The notes: generated by a model not told the origin, from the sequence alone. A stretch of 64,000 bases of DNA from Betaproteobacteria bacterium (GCA_021298815.1 JAJTHE010000021.1:84479-148478), one strand, 5' to 3'. Shown: positions 43,815-53,334, counted from the first letter of the stretch. Translations and numbers: made by a program.

Positions 43815-44848
43815 CAGGAGCCTCCTTCGATCGAGACGTTGGCCTTCTTCACCACCGCCGACCACTTGCGGGTCTCCTCGCGGGCGAACGCCGCGAGCTG
43901 GGCGGGCGTGCCGCCGATCGGCTCCACGCCCAGGTCGGCGAAGCGGGCGCGCAGGTCCCGGTCATTGGCGAGGATCGCCCCGGTGGTGCCGTTGAGCAGC
44001 GAGATGATCGCGCCCGGCGTGCCGGCAGGCGCCAGCAGGCCGAACCAGGACAGCGACTCGTAACCCGGCAGGCCGGCTTCGGCGAACGTGGGTACGTCGG
44101 GCAGCAGCGGCGAGCGCCGGCTGTCGGCTACCGCCAGCGCGCGCAGCTTGCCGGCGCGGATCGGGCCGATCGCCGGCGGCAGGTCGTTGATCATCAGCTG
44201 TACCTCGCCGGCCATCAGCGCGACGCCCGCGGGGCCGCCACCCTTGAACGGGATGTGCACGATGTCGGGCAGCTGCGCCACCATCTTGAACAGTTCGGCC
44301 GACAGGTGCACCGAGGTGCCGTTGCCCGAGGACGCGATGGACAGCTTGCCCGGACGCGACTTCGCGTAGGCGATCAGCTCCTTCAGCGAGGTCACGGGCA
44401 GGCCGGGCGTGGACATCAGCACGAACGGTCCCTTCGCCAGCAGCACGATCGGCGCGAGGTCGCGCGCGACGTCGTAGCCGAGCTTCGGGTAGAGGCTTTC
44501 GTTGATGGCCAGCGTGCTGGTGGTGCCGAGTACCAGCGTGTAGCCATCGTTGTTGGACTTCACCGCGATCGCGGTGCCGATGGTGCCGCCGGCGCCGGCG
44601 CGGTTGTCGATCAGGAACGGCTGGCCGAGCTTGTCGCCGAGCTTCTGCCCGAGCACGCGTGCCAGCACGTCGGTGGAGCCACCGGGGGCGAACGGCACGA
44701 TCAGCCGCACCGGGCGGTCGGGATAGGCCGAGGCAGCGGCCGCTGGCCCGGCCACGGTCGAGAACAGGGCCGCGGTCGCGGCCGCGGCTGCGGCGACGCG
44801 CAGGGCTGCCGCGGTGCCGCGTCTTGGTGCGTTGTCCATTGCAGCCAT
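43814..44848 (-). CDS. Bug/TctC-family TTT receptor 16
   Basis: 344 residues from ATG 44848. A GTG at 44854 overlaps the receptor 17 stop (GTGA) and ATG 44839 also gives a good signal, so the start is open. Signal region RRGTAAALRVAAAAAATAAL, cleavage near AAAS. Loops are IVPFAPGGSTDVLARV and HIPFKGGGPAGVAL. It is translationally adjacent to receptor 17 before it and PhyH after it. Confidence 0.9.
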   Translation of the reverse strand: MAAMDNAPRRGTAAALRVAAAAAATAALFSTVAGPAAAASAYPDRPVRLIVPFAPGGSTDVLARVLGQKLGDKLGQPFLIDNRAGAGGTIGTAIAVKSNNDGYTLVLGTTSTLAINESLYPKLGYDVARDLAPIVLLAKGPFVLMSTPGLPVTSLKELIAYAKSRPGKLSIASSGNGTSVHLSAELFKMVAQLPDIVHIPFKGGGPAGVALMAGEVQLMINDLPPAIGPIRAGKLRALAVADSRRSPLLPDVPTFAEAGLPGYESLSWFGLLAPAGTPGAIISLLNGTTGAILANDRDLRARFADLGVEPIGGTPAQLAAFAREETRKWSAVVKKANVSIEGGS

Positions 44849-44850
44849 CC

Positions 44851-45894
44851 TCACTCCGCCTTGATCCCGGCGGCGCGGATCACCTTGCCCCAGCGCTGGT
44901 GGTCGCCCGCGATGTAGGTCGCGAACGCGGCCGGGCTGCTCGACACCGGCATCACGCCGAACTCGACCATGCGCTTGCGCACGTCCTCGCCCTGCAGCGC
45001 GGCGACCGCGTCGGCGTTGACCCGGTTGACGATCTCCGCCGGGGTGCCGGCCGGCGCGAACAGCCCGTACCAGCTCACCGATTCATAACCGGGCAGGCCC
45101 GCCTCGGCGATGGTCGGCACGTCGGGCAGCAGTTCGAAGCGTTTCGCCGACGTCAGGCCCAGCGCACGCAGCCGGCCGGTGCGGATCGGGCCGATGGCGG
45201 TAGCCACGGTCGAGAACCCGGAGTCGACGTTGCCGGCGAGCAGGTCGAGCATCGCCGGCGCACCGCCCTTGTAGGGGACGTGGGTCATCCGGATGCCAGC
45301 CATGCTCATGAACAGTTCGGTCGCGATGTGGTCGGATGCCCCGGTGCCGCCGGAGGCGAAGGTGAGCTTGCCCGGATGGGTCTTCGCCAGCGCGATGTAG
45401 TCCTTCACCGTCTTCACCGGCAGCGCCGGGTGCACGGACAGCACGTTCAGCGCCTGGCCGACCGGCGTGATCGGCGCGAGGTCCCTCAGCGGGTCGAAGG
45501 ACATGCGCGCGTACATGTGCGGGTTGATCGCGACCTGCCCGGAGGTTGCCATCACCAGCGTGTAGCCGTCGGGCGCAGCCTTCGTGACCAGTTCCACGCC
45601 GAGGTTGCCGCCTGCGCCGCCGCGGTTCTCGATCACCAGCGGCTGGCCGAGCCGGGGCGCCATCGCCTGCGCGACGGTGCGTGCGCTGAGGTCCACGGCA
45701 CCGCCCGGGGCGAACGGCACGATCAGCCGGATCGGGCGCGACGGCCAGGACTGGGCATGGGCGGCCGTGGTGGCAGCCGCGAAGGCAGCCAGGATGCAGG
45801 CCGCCTGTGTCGTGGAAGACACCGCCGCGCGCCGCAGCCGCGAGGCGCGTCGGATCGCTGCGGGAGGCACTGGCTTGCGTGCGGTATCAATCAT
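44851..45894 (-). CDS. Bug/TctC-family TTT receptor 17, operon leader
   Basis: 347 residues from ATG 45894 with a long basic n-region (RRASRLRRAAV) before the hydrophobic stretch CILAAFAAATTAAHAQ. A GTG at 45822 would give a shorter conventional signal but lacks a ribosome binding site. Loops are IVPFAPGGAVDLSART and HVPYKGGAPAMLDL. The promoter at 45901-45929 ends six bases before the ATG. Confidence 0.9.
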   Translation of the reverse strand: MIDTARKPVPPAAIRRASRLRRAAVSSTTQAACILAAFAAATTAAHAQSWPSRPIRLIVPFAPGGAVDLSARTVAQAMAPRLGQPLVIENRGGAGGNLGVELVTKAAPDGYTLVMATSGQVAINPHMYARMSFDPLRDLAPITPVGQALNVLSVHPALPVKTVKDYIALAKTHPGKLTFASGGTGASDHIATELFMSMAGIRMTHVPYKGGAPAMLDLLAGNVDSGFSTVATAIGPIRTGRLRALGLTSAKRFELLPDVPTIAEAGLPGYESVSWYGLFAPAGTPAEIVNRVNADAVAALQGEDVRKRMVEFGVMPVSSSPAAFATYIAGDHQRWGKVIRAAGIKAE

Positions 45895-45900
45895 CAAAAA

Positions 45901-45929
45901 ATTATGCGGGGCGGTACAGGGCAAGTCAA
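45901..45929 (-). promoter_or_regulatory. Strong sigma-70-like promoter abutting the receptor 17 start
   Basis: On the minus strand: -35 TTGACT (45929-45924), exactly 17 bases, -10 CATAAT (45906-45901), then TTTTTG and the ATG. Each box matches consensus at five of six positions. The expected transcription start falls on or beside the start codon, implying a leaderless or nearly leaderless message. Confidence 0.55.
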
Positions 45930-46024
45930 ACACGGCGGGGGTGCGGGACCGTGTCCGGCGCTGTTCCGGGCCACGGCGAGCAGGTAGCATCGGGCATCGG
46001 GGTCCAACGACGCGAGATGCCAGG

Positions 46025-46927
46025 ATGAGTACTGACCAGCCTTCGAAGCCGCTCCGTATCAGCATGACCCACCTGGGCGCAGCCGGTTGGGAGATCACCG
46101 ATGGCCGCACCATCGTCCTGCTGGACCCGTTCCCCTCGCGCATCCGCTACAAGGGAAAGGCCTTCGGCAACACGGACGCGCCTTCCTACCCGGGCGATCA
46201 CCGCCCGGTGTACGGGCTCGACGACCCGGTCTACTCGGACATCGAGGAGATCGACCGGCGCATCCGGGGTGCGCACTACGTCCTGGTCTCGCATTCGCAC
46301 TTCAACCACTGCATGGACGTGCCCTACATCGCGCGCAAGTACGGTTCGAAGGTGATCGGCAGCGGCAGCACGGCGAACATCATGGCCGCCTACGGGGTGC
46401 CCGATGCACAGATCTATGCCGTGCACGGCGGCCAGGACTACCAGTTCCCCGAGCTATCGGTGCGCGTGGTGCCCAGCCTGCATTCCCCGCTGGCCGAGCG
46501 GCACTACTTCGACGGCGATGCGGTGCCGCGCAACCTGAAGGTGCCGATGCGGCTGGGCGAGTTCGCCGAAGGGGGCACGTTCGCCTACCTGCTGCGCATC
46601 GGCGGGCGCCAGATCCTCATGTTCGGTTCGATGAACTTCATCGAACGCGAGGTCGAAGGGCTGCGCCCGGATGCCGCGCTGGTGGCAGCGGGAAAGGCGC
46701 GCCTGCACCTGTACGACTACACCGGCAGGCTGCTGCGCGCGCTCGGGCATCCGAAGCTCGTGGTGGCGACCCACTGGGACGTTCAGGCCGCACCCTACGG
46801 GGCGCCGCAGGACGATGCGCTGGCCCAGGCCGGGACGTTCGTCGAGGAGGTCCGCCGCACTTCGCCGCAGGCGCGGGTCGTCCTGCCGCGCCACTTCGAG
46901 ACGGTGGTGCTGGAGCCCGACGAATGA
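46025..46927 (+). CDS. Metallo-beta-lactamase-fold protein with altered metal site
   Basis: 300 residues from ATG 46025. The fold is clear (THLGAAGWEITDGRTIVLLD). The metal motif reads SHSHFNHCMD, where the family has HxHxDH: the Asp is Asn (codon AAC). VVPSLHSPL supplies the third His. Where many members have a Gly-Asp metal ligand, this protein has LMFGSMNFIE. HWDVQAAPYG near the C-terminus keeps the last His. It resembles UlaG-like hydrolases, but activity may be different or lost. It is coupled to receptor 18 by an ATGA overlap. Confidence 0.85.
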   Translation: MSTDQPSKPLRISMTHLGAAGWEITDGRTIVLLDPFPSRIRYKGKAFGNTDAPSYPGDHRPVYGLDDPVYSDIEEIDRRIRGAHYVLVSHSHFNHCMDVPYIARKYGSKVIGSGSTANIMAAYGVPDAQIYAVHGGQDYQFPELSVRVVPSLHSPLAERHYFDGDAVPRNLKVPMRLGEFAEGGTFAYLLRIGGRQILMFGSMNFIEREVEGLRPDAALVAAGKARLHLYDYTGRLLRALGHPKLVVATHWDVQAAPYGAPQDDALAQAGTFVEEVRRTSPQARVVLPRHFETVVLEPDE

Positions 46928-47925
46928 GCCGCCGCTGCGGTCTGACGACGATGGCGACCACGGCGCTGGTCGGCGCCCTCGTCCCGCTGGCTGCGTGCGC
47001 GCAGTCGGGCAAGGCCGAGCCCGCGTACCCGAACCGGCCGCTGCGCATGCTGGTCGGGTTCGCGCCGGGTGGCGCCAACGATCTGCTGGCCCGGATCATC
47101 GGGCAACGGCTGTCCGAAGCGTTCGGCCAGCCGGTGGTGGTCGACAACCGCACCGGCGCGGCCGGGATCATCGCGTCCGAAGTCGTGGCCCGCGCGCAGC
47201 CGGATGCGCACACCCTGCTGCTGGGTTCGATCGGTGCGCAACTGTTCGTGCCGCTCATCCGGCGCGGCGGCATGCCGTACGACACGCGAAAGGACCTGCT
47301 GCCGGTGAGCCAGGTCGGGCAGGCCGGGACGGTCCTCGTCGTACGCGCGAATTCTCCCGCGAAGACGGTCAAGGAACTGGTCGCGCAGGCAGCTGCCAAC
47401 CCGGGCAGGCTCACCTTCGGATCGGCCGGTGTCGGCAACTCGCTGCATATCGCGACCGAGCTCTTTCGCATCGCGGCGGGTATCGAACTGCTGCACGTGC
47501 CGTACAAGGGAAACGCACCGGCGCTGGCTGCCGTCCTGGGCGGCCAGCTCGACATGCTGTTCTCCGCGGTGCCGCCCGCGCTGCCGCTGGCCGAGGCCGG
47601 GAAGCTGCGCATGCTCGGCGTGTCGACATCGAAACGCCTGACCGGGATCGAATCGGTACCGACGATCGCCGAGGCGGGCGTCCCCGGCTACGAGATGGCG
47701 AGCTGGTACGGCGTGTTCACGAGTGGCGGCTCGCCCGCGCCTGCCGTCATGCGCGTGGCCGCCGAAGTGCGAAGCGCCGTCGAATCCCCCCGGATCCGCG
47801 AACTGATGCTGGCGCAGGGTATTGAGCCGCTTGCCAGTTCTCCTGTCGCGTTCGCGAAGTTCCTCGACGCCGAGTTCCGCAAGTGGGGAAAGGTGATCGA
47901 GTCTGCGAAGATCCAGCCGGACTGA
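46924..47925 (+). CDS. Bug/TctC-family TTT receptor 18, possible lipoprotein
   Basis: 333 residues; its ATG overlaps the MBL stop (ATGA). The signal MSRRCGLTTMATTALVGALV ends in PLAACAQSG, which fits a lipobox (LAAC) as well as Sec cleavage after ACA, so membrane anchoring is possible. Loops are LVGFAPGGANDLLARI and HVPYKGNAPALAAVL. The track start at 46087 is an alternate frame of the MBL gene. Confidence 0.9.
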   Translation: MSRRCGLTTMATTALVGALVPLAACAQSGKAEPAYPNRPLRMLVGFAPGGANDLLARIIGQRLSEAFGQPVVVDNRTGAAGIIASEVVARAQPDAHTLLLGSIGAQLFVPLIRRGGMPYDTRKDLLPVSQVGQAGTVLVVRANSPAKTVKELVAQAAANPGRLTFGSAGVGNSLHIATELFRIAAGIELLHVPYKGNAPALAAVLGGQLDMLFSAVPPALPLAEAGKLRMLGVSTSKRLTGIESVPTIAEAGVPGYEMASWYGVFTSGGSPAPAVMRVAAEVRSAVESPRIRELMLAQGIEPLASSPVAFAKFLDAEFRKWGKVIESAKIQPD

Positions 47926-48012
47926 AGGCGAGGCTCGGGGCCTTCGTTGACGTGGGCTGCAGGCATCTCCCAGAATGCGACGATGGTCCCCCAACTCCCC
48001 GGGAGTCGTCCG

Positions 48013-48975
48013 ATGCCTTCCAGGCGTACCTGTCTTGCCAGCCTCGGCCTTGCCTGCGTCCCGTTCGCTGCCATCGCCCAGGACTGGCCCTCGAAACCGG
48101 TGCGCCTCGTCGTGCCCTTCGCGCCAGGCGGCGCCACCGACGTTGTCACCCGCATCTTCGCGCAGCGTTTCCAGGAGGCCTTCGGGCAGACCTTCCTGGT
48201 CGAGAACCGCGGCGGCGCTGGCGGCCTGCTCGGGGCCCAGGTCGTCTCCAAGGCCGCACCGGACGGCTACGCGTTCGTGATGGGCACGACCGGCACCCAT
48301 GCGGTCAACGCGACGCTGTACGAGAAGACCGGGTTCAACCCGCTGCGCGAATTCGCGCCGGTGACCCGGGTCGCACTGCTGCCGAACATGATCGTCTCGC
48401 ATCCGTCGCTGCCGGCGCGCACGGTGAAGGAACTGATCGTTCTCGCGCGGCGCCAGCCCGGGGTGCTGAACTACGCGGCGGCCGGCAATTTCCTCTACAT
48501 GAGCGGCGAGGTGTTCAGGCTGCAGGCCGGTGTCGACATGACGGGCATTCCGTTCAAGGGCAGCGGCCTGGCGATGACCGCGGTGATGAGCGGCGACGTC
48601 GCGCTCGCGGTGACCACGGTCGGATCGGCGCTGCCGCACGTGCGCGCGGGAAAGATACGGCCGATCGCGATCACCAGCCTGCGCCGGATGGCGCTGGTGC
48701 CCGACGTGCCCACGGTGGCCGAGTCCGGTCTGCCGGGGCACGAGACCGTCGCGTGGTACGGGTTGTTCGCGCCGACCGGCACGCCTGCCGCGATCCTGTC
48801 CAGGGTAGCCGGAGAGGTGGCCCGGTTGTCGAAGACGGGCGAGATGCGCGATGCGCTCGCAGCGCAGGGCGCCGAGGCGGTCGGCGATACGCCGGAAGCG
48901 TTCGCGGCCATCATGCGCAGCGATGTCGTGCGCTGGGGAGAAATCGTGCGCCGCACGGGCGCGCGGCCCGACTGA
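48013..48975 (+). CDS. Bug/TctC-family TTT receptor 19
   Basis: 320 residues from ATG 48013 with GGGAG upstream; the track's 47947 start adds 22 residues before the signal peptide MPSRRTCLASLGLACVPFAA. Loops are VVPFAPGGATDVVTRI and GIPFKGSGLAMTAVM. It follows receptor 18 by 87 bases in the same direction and converges on the amidohydrolase gene. Confidence 0.9.
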   Translation: MPSRRTCLASLGLACVPFAAIAQDWPSKPVRLVVPFAPGGATDVVTRIFAQRFQEAFGQTFLVENRGGAGGLLGAQVVSKAAPDGYAFVMGTTGTHAVNATLYEKTGFNPLREFAPVTRVALLPNMIVSHPSLPARTVKELIVLARRQPGVLNYAAAGNFLYMSGEVFRLQAGVDMTGIPFKGSGLAMTAVMSGDVALAVTTVGSALPHVRAGKIRPIAITSLRRMALVPDVPTVAESGLPGHETVAWYGLFAPTGTPAAILSRVAGEVARLSKTGEMRDALAAQGAEAVGDTPEAFAAIMRSDVVRWGEIVRRTGARPD

Positions 48976-49023
48976 TCGGCCGGCCCGCTCGGCTGCTGTC
49001 GTCCCGCGAACGCCGACGCCGAC

Positions 49024-49905
49024 TCAGCTGCCCGCGCGGCGGCGCGCTTCCTGCGCGCAGGCCTCGAGCAGCCGGGACAGGTCTGCCCGCACCCGCTCGA
49101 AGCCTTCGTTGCGCCGGAAGGTCTTCACGTCCATGAAGTTCTTCTTGTTGATCTCGATCTGGATCGAGTCCACGCCGTTGCCGGGCGCGCCATGGCGCCG
49201 GATCAGTTCGTTGCCGACATAAGGGTCGTTGACGGTCACGGTCCAGCCGTAGGAGCGCAGAGTGTCGACGACGAAGGCCATCGACGCCGGCGAGGCGGTG
49301 CGGCCGTTGAGGTCGCTGATGCAGAAGTCCGGCCGGGGCTTGCCGGCATCGCTGTGCGTCGGTGCGCCGACCGCCGACATGCAGTGGCAGGACAGCTGCA
49401 TCGCATAGCCTGCGCGGCCGTGCGCGGCCTGGATCAGCCGCAGCAGTTCCGCATGGTAGGGACGGTGGTAGCGCGCGAGGCGCTCCTCTATCTCGGCCGG
49501 GGTCAGCCGGCGCTCCTGCATCGGTTCTCCGTAGCGCGACAGCGTCTTGATCAGGCCGAGGCCGCGCAGGGCGGTCGGCGTCGGCTTCAGCGGCGCCGGG
49601 AACGTACCGTCCACCACCGCCGGGTCGAGATCGAGCTCGTCGCGGTTCACGTCCATGAAGGTGTTCGGGAAGCAGGCGTAGAGCAGGGTCCCGCCGGCCT
49701 TCGGCGTGTGGGCGAACAGCTCCTCGACGTACATCGACGCGTTGTCGTGCAGCACGGTGAACGGCAGGGGCGAGCGGAACTCGTGCGGATACTCGCGCCC
49801 GCTGCGCGATACGTCGACCACCATTGGCGCGGGTTCGCCCACGGGATCGTGGCGGATCCAGATGCCGGGGAGGATCGCGACGGCGGATTCGGTGGCGTTC
49901 GGCAT
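49024..49905 (-). CDS. N-formylglutamate amidohydrolase family protein
   Basis: 293 residues. HDPVGEPAPMVVDVSRSGREYP, TFMDVNRDELDLDP and QLSCHCMSAVGAP are characteristic of the FGase family (zinc-dependent hydrolases related to HutG of histidine breakdown). SIQIEINKKNFMD is the family's C-terminal motif. It hydrolyses an N-formyl amino acid or similar amide. No other hut genes are nearby, so it may act on a different N-acyl acid. Confidence 0.87.
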   Translation of the reverse strand: MPNATESAVAILPGIWIRHDPVGEPAPMVVDVSRSGREYPHEFRSPLPFTVLHDNASMYVEELFAHTPKAGGTLLYACFPNTFMDVNRDELDLDPAVVDGTFPAPLKPTPTALRGLGLIKTLSRYGEPMQERRLTPAEIEERLARYHRPYHAELLRLIQAAHGRAGYAMQLSCHCMSAVGAPTHSDAGKPRPDFCISDLNGRTASPASMAFVVDTLRSYGWTVTVNDPYVGNELIRRHGAPGNGVDSIQIEINKKNFMDVKTFRRNEGFERVRADLSRLLEACAQEARRRAGS

Positions 49906-50045
49906 GGCGGCTCCTGTGGGAAGGCGGAAGGCTGTCCGGCGATCGGAACGCGATGGTACCGTCTGGCGCTATGATCCTGCCCGGGCCATCGACGCCACTG
50001 CCCGCCAGAGGCAGGCGCCGCGGTGGGCCGTCCCGGAGAGCTCGC

Positions 50046-52205
50046 ATGACCGAACAGGCACGACCCTGGTGGCAGGGACCCAACCGGGTCCTGCTGATCA
50101 ACCTGCGCGAGGGCGACGAGCCGCGCATCGAGGCCGAGGCGCTGGTGGCCGATGCGAAGCGCTTCTCCGCGACCGCCTTCTGCATCAGCGGCGGCGGTAT
50201 CGTCGCCTTCTACCAGACGAAGATCGACGGCCACCGGATCAGCAGCGGCCTGGGCTCGCGCGACCTGCTGGACGAGATCGTGCCGGTCGCGCATCGGGAG
50301 GGCATGCACGTGCTGGCCCGCATCGACCCGAGCTGCGCGCCGAAGGCGCTCGCCGACGTCCATCCCGACTGGTTCACCCGCGATCGCGACGGCAACCTGT
50401 GCGAGGTCAGCGACCATTACGTGACCTGTCCGAGCGGGCGCTACTACCGCGAGCGGATGGCGGAAGTGGTGACCGAGATCCTCACCCGGTATCCGGTCGA
50501 CGGCATCTGGAACAACGCCGGCAAGTTCGGCGCATGGGACACCACGGTCTGCTACTGCAACTCCTGCCAGGCCTCGTTCCGCGAATATGCCGGCGAGGCG
50601 ATCCCGCTCGACGAGGACTGGGAGGACCCGACCTGGCGCCGGTTCAACGAATGGCGCTACCGGCAGATCGCCGACTGGGTGAAGCTGATGCATGGCGCGA
50701 TCCACGCGGCCAACCCGAAGGCGATCTTCATCTCGGCGGTGCAGCTGATGGAGTCGCTCGAGACGATCCAGATCGGCGGCTGGGACATCGACTACTGGCT
50801 CGATGGCCAGGACGTGCTGACCTTCGAGTGCCAGCGGCGCAACACCGCGCCCTGGTGGCCGGGCCTGCAGGCGAAGTACCTCGCCTCGCTCGGCCCCGAC
50901 CGGCCGCGCTGGATGACGGTGAGCTACTTCTATCCCTGGTGGCGCCTGTCCGCCTCGCCCGAGGCCGAGAACCGCGCCTGGATCGCGCAGCAGTTCGCCA
51001 ACGGCGTGTCGAGCTGGCTGCACATCAACGGCGGCTATTCGCCGCTGTTCGACCGCCGCTCGCTCGAGCCGATGCGCGAGGTCTTCGCGCGGCTCGCACG
51101 CTGGGAAGGCTATTTCGATGGCGCGCGTTCGGTGGCGCAGGTGGCCATGGTGTTCTCGCGCCACACGCAGGACAACTACGGCCGGGGAAAGCCCGGTCCC
51201 CGGTACTTCGATCCGGTGCGTGGCACCTACTGTGCGCTGCAGGAGGCGCACATCCCGTTCGACCTGCTGTCGGACAAGTTCCTCGATGCCGCGACCCTCG
51301 CCCGCTACCGTGCGGTCGTGCTGCCGAATGCGGCCTGCCTGTCCGATGCAGTGGTGGCCGTGCTGGTCGACTACGTGAAGGGCGGCGGTTCGATCGTCTG
51401 CAGCTTCGAGACCGGCCGCTACGACGTCGAGGGGGCGCCGGTCGAGCGGCCGGCTCTGGACGCACTGCTCGGGGCACGGCGCACCGGCGTACGGCGCGAC
51501 CTGAAGTCGTCCTACGCGAAGCTCGAGCGCCGCGACGACCCGCTGCTCGACGGCATCGGCGACACCGACCTGCTGCCGAACGATGGTGCGCTGGTCGAAC
51601 TGGCCATCGGTCCCGTGCCGGCCGGCGCCGCGGCGCGTGCAGTGCCGCTGACCCTGATCCCGCCGGTGATCGCCCATTCGGGCGCGACGATCAGCATCCC
51701 GGAGTACAGCGCGATCGGCAGCGGCACCGACATCCCGGTGGCCCTGCGCGGCACCTTCGGCCAGGGTCGGGTCGTCTACTTCGCCAACCAGATCGACGCG
51801 CTGTTCTACCACTACGGATTCCCCGACCTCGGACGCGTGCTGGCCAACGCCGTGGCCTGGGCGATCGGCGACGATCGGCAACTGCAGGTCGATGCGCCCG
51901 ACCATGTCGACGCGACTCACATGCGGCAGCCGATCCCGAACGGCAGGCGCGACCTCGTGCACCTTGTGAACTTCCCGGTGGGCAAGCACCTGAACACCGG
52001 CTGGCGCCATCCGGGCACCGCCATCCATCCGGTGTCCGGCATCACGGTGTCGCTGGGTTGCGGCGAGGGCGAGCGCCTGCGCGGCGTGCGGGTCGCATCC
52101 AGCGAGACGAAGCTGGTGCCGGTGCTGCGTGATGGCCGGGTCGAGGTGGTGGTGGACAATCTCGACGACCACGAGATCGTCGTGTTCGAATTCGAAGGTC
52201 GTTGA
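50046..52205 (+). CDS. Putative glycoside hydrolase with beta-galactosidase trimerisation-like domain
   Basis: 719 residues from ATG 50046 (GGAGAG upstream), no signal peptide. The N-terminal half is a TIM-barrel type sequence (REGMHVLARIDPSCAPKALA, VDGIWNNAGKFGAWD, WLHINGGYSPLFDRR). Residues about 410-490 (RYRAVVLPNAACLSDAVVAV and GGGSIVCSFETGRYD) resemble the class I amidotransferase-like trimerisation domain of GH42 enzymes. A beta-rich tail follows. No family is certain and the catalytic acids were not assigned. It precedes receptor 20 by 25 bases, suggesting a sugar-acid substrate. Confidence 0.75.
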   Translation: MTEQARPWWQGPNRVLLINLREGDEPRIEAEALVADAKRFSATAFCISGGGIVAFYQTKIDGHRISSGLGSRDLLDEIVPVAHREGMHVLARIDPSCAPKALADVHPDWFTRDRDGNLCEVSDHYVTCPSGRYYRERMAEVVTEILTRYPVDGIWNNAGKFGAWDTTVCYCNSCQASFREYAGEAIPLDEDWEDPTWRRFNEWRYRQIADWVKLMHGAIHAANPKAIFISAVQLMESLETIQIGGWDIDYWLDGQDVLTFECQRRNTAPWWPGLQAKYLASLGPDRPRWMTVSYFYPWWRLSASPEAENRAWIAQQFANGVSSWLHINGGYSPLFDRRSLEPMREVFARLARWEGYFDGARSVAQVAMVFSRHTQDNYGRGKPGPRYFDPVRGTYCALQEAHIPFDLLSDKFLDAATLARYRAVVLPNAACLSDAVVAVLVDYVKGGGSIVCSFETGRYDVEGAPVERPALDALLGARRTGVRRDLKSSYAKLERRDDPLLDGIGDTDLLPNDGALVELAIGPVPAGAAARAVPLTLIPPVIAHSGATISIPEYSAIGSGTDIPVALRGTFGQGRVVYFANQIDALFYHYGFPDLGRVLANAVAWAIGDDRQLQVDAPDHVDATHMRQPIPNGRRDLVHLVNFPVGKHLNTGWRHPGTAIHPVSGITVSLGCGEGERLRGVRVASSETKLVPVLRDGRVEVVVDNLDDHEIVVFEFEGR

Positions 52206-52230
52206 AGACCGAACCAGGGAGGGGATGCAG

Positions 52231-53247
52231 ATGAAGCCTGTCGACTCGCAGGGACCCAACGCCATCGCGCGCGGATGTTCGATCGCCGTGGTGGCTGCCG
52301 CCGGCGTGGTGCTCACGATGCCGGCCGACCCCGCGCTGGCGCAATCGGGTGCCTATCCGAACCGGCCGATCCGGATGATCGTGCCGCTGCCTGCCGGCGG
52401 GCCGACCGACATCCTGGTGCGGCTGATCGCCACGCCGATGCAGGACCGCCTCGGCCAGCCGGTGGTGGTCGACAACCGGCCCGGGGCGAGCGGCAACATC
52501 GGCGCAGACCTGGCGGCCAAGTCCGCACCCGACGGCCACACGCTGTTCGCCGGCACTTCGGGGCCGCTCGCCAACAACGTCAGCCTCTATACCAAGCTGC
52601 CCTACGATCCGGTGCGCGACTTCGCGCCGGTCGCGCTGGTGGCCACCGCGCCGTTCGTGCTGGCCGTGCATCCGTCGCTGCCGGTGACCTCCGTGAAGGA
52701 ATTCATCGCCTACGCCAAGGGACGCCCCGGCAAGCTCAACTATGGCGCGGTGCCGGGGGCGGCTGCGCACCTGGCGACCGAGATGTTCCGCATGCTGGCC
52801 GGCGTGGATGCGGTGCATGTGCCGTACAAGGGTGCCGGCCCGGCCACCGTCGACGTGATCGCCGGGCAGATCCAGTTCACCTTCGCATCGACGCCGGGGG
52901 CGATCCCGCATGTGAAGACCGGCAAGCTGCGTGCGCTGGCGGTGACCAGCCCGAAGCGCATCTCCGGTGCACCCGACCTGCCGACGGTGGCCGAGGGTGG
53001 CGGCCCGGCGATGTCGGCGCAGGTCTGGTACGGCGTGGTCGCCCCGGCGCGCACGCCGCAGGCGATCGTGCAGCGTCTGTACACCGAGATCGAGCAGATC
53101 GTGAAGACGCCGGCCACCCGGGACCGGATGTTGCAGAACGATTTCGAACCGGCGCTGATGACGCCCCAGGAATTCGGTGCGTTCATCAAGTCCGAGATCG
53201 CGACCTGGGCAAAGGTCGTGAAGGCGGCAGGCATCAAGGCGGATTGA
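52231..53247 (+). CDS. Bug/TctC-family TTT receptor 20, in glycoside hydrolase operon
   Basis: 338 residues from ATG 52231 (ATG 52225 is alternative) behind AGGGAGGGG. Signal core CSIAVVAAAGVVLTMPADPA, cleavage near LAQS. The first loop IVPLPAGGPTDILVRL is a variant; HVPYKGAGPATVDV is canonical. Together with the upstream hydrolase it suggests uptake of a uronic or aldonic acid, which is inference. Confidence 0.92.
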   Translation: MKPVDSQGPNAIARGCSIAVVAAAGVVLTMPADPALAQSGAYPNRPIRMIVPLPAGGPTDILVRLIATPMQDRLGQPVVVDNRPGASGNIGADLAAKSAPDGHTLFAGTSGPLANNVSLYTKLPYDPVRDFAPVALVATAPFVLAVHPSLPVTSVKEFIAYAKGRPGKLNYGAVPGAAAHLATEMFRMLAGVDAVHVPYKGAGPATVDVIAGQIQFTFASTPGAIPHVKTGKLRALAVTSPKRISGAPDLPTVAEGGGPAMSAQVWYGVVAPARTPQAIVQRLYTEIEQIVKTPATRDRMLQNDFEPALMTPQEFGAFIKSEIATWAKVVKAAGIKAD

Positions 53248-53334
53248 AGCGTGGCCGGACATCGGTCGCTTCGCGAACCGATGCCGCGCCGGCTGGTCTA
53301 ATTGATCCCGCACGCAATCGAAAGGGCCACCCCA

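Noticed and set aside
49647-52316. 889-residue minus-strand ORF opposite the glycoside hydrolase
   Set aside because: Shadow frame; the plus-strand protein has coherent domains, a ribosome binding site and operon context.
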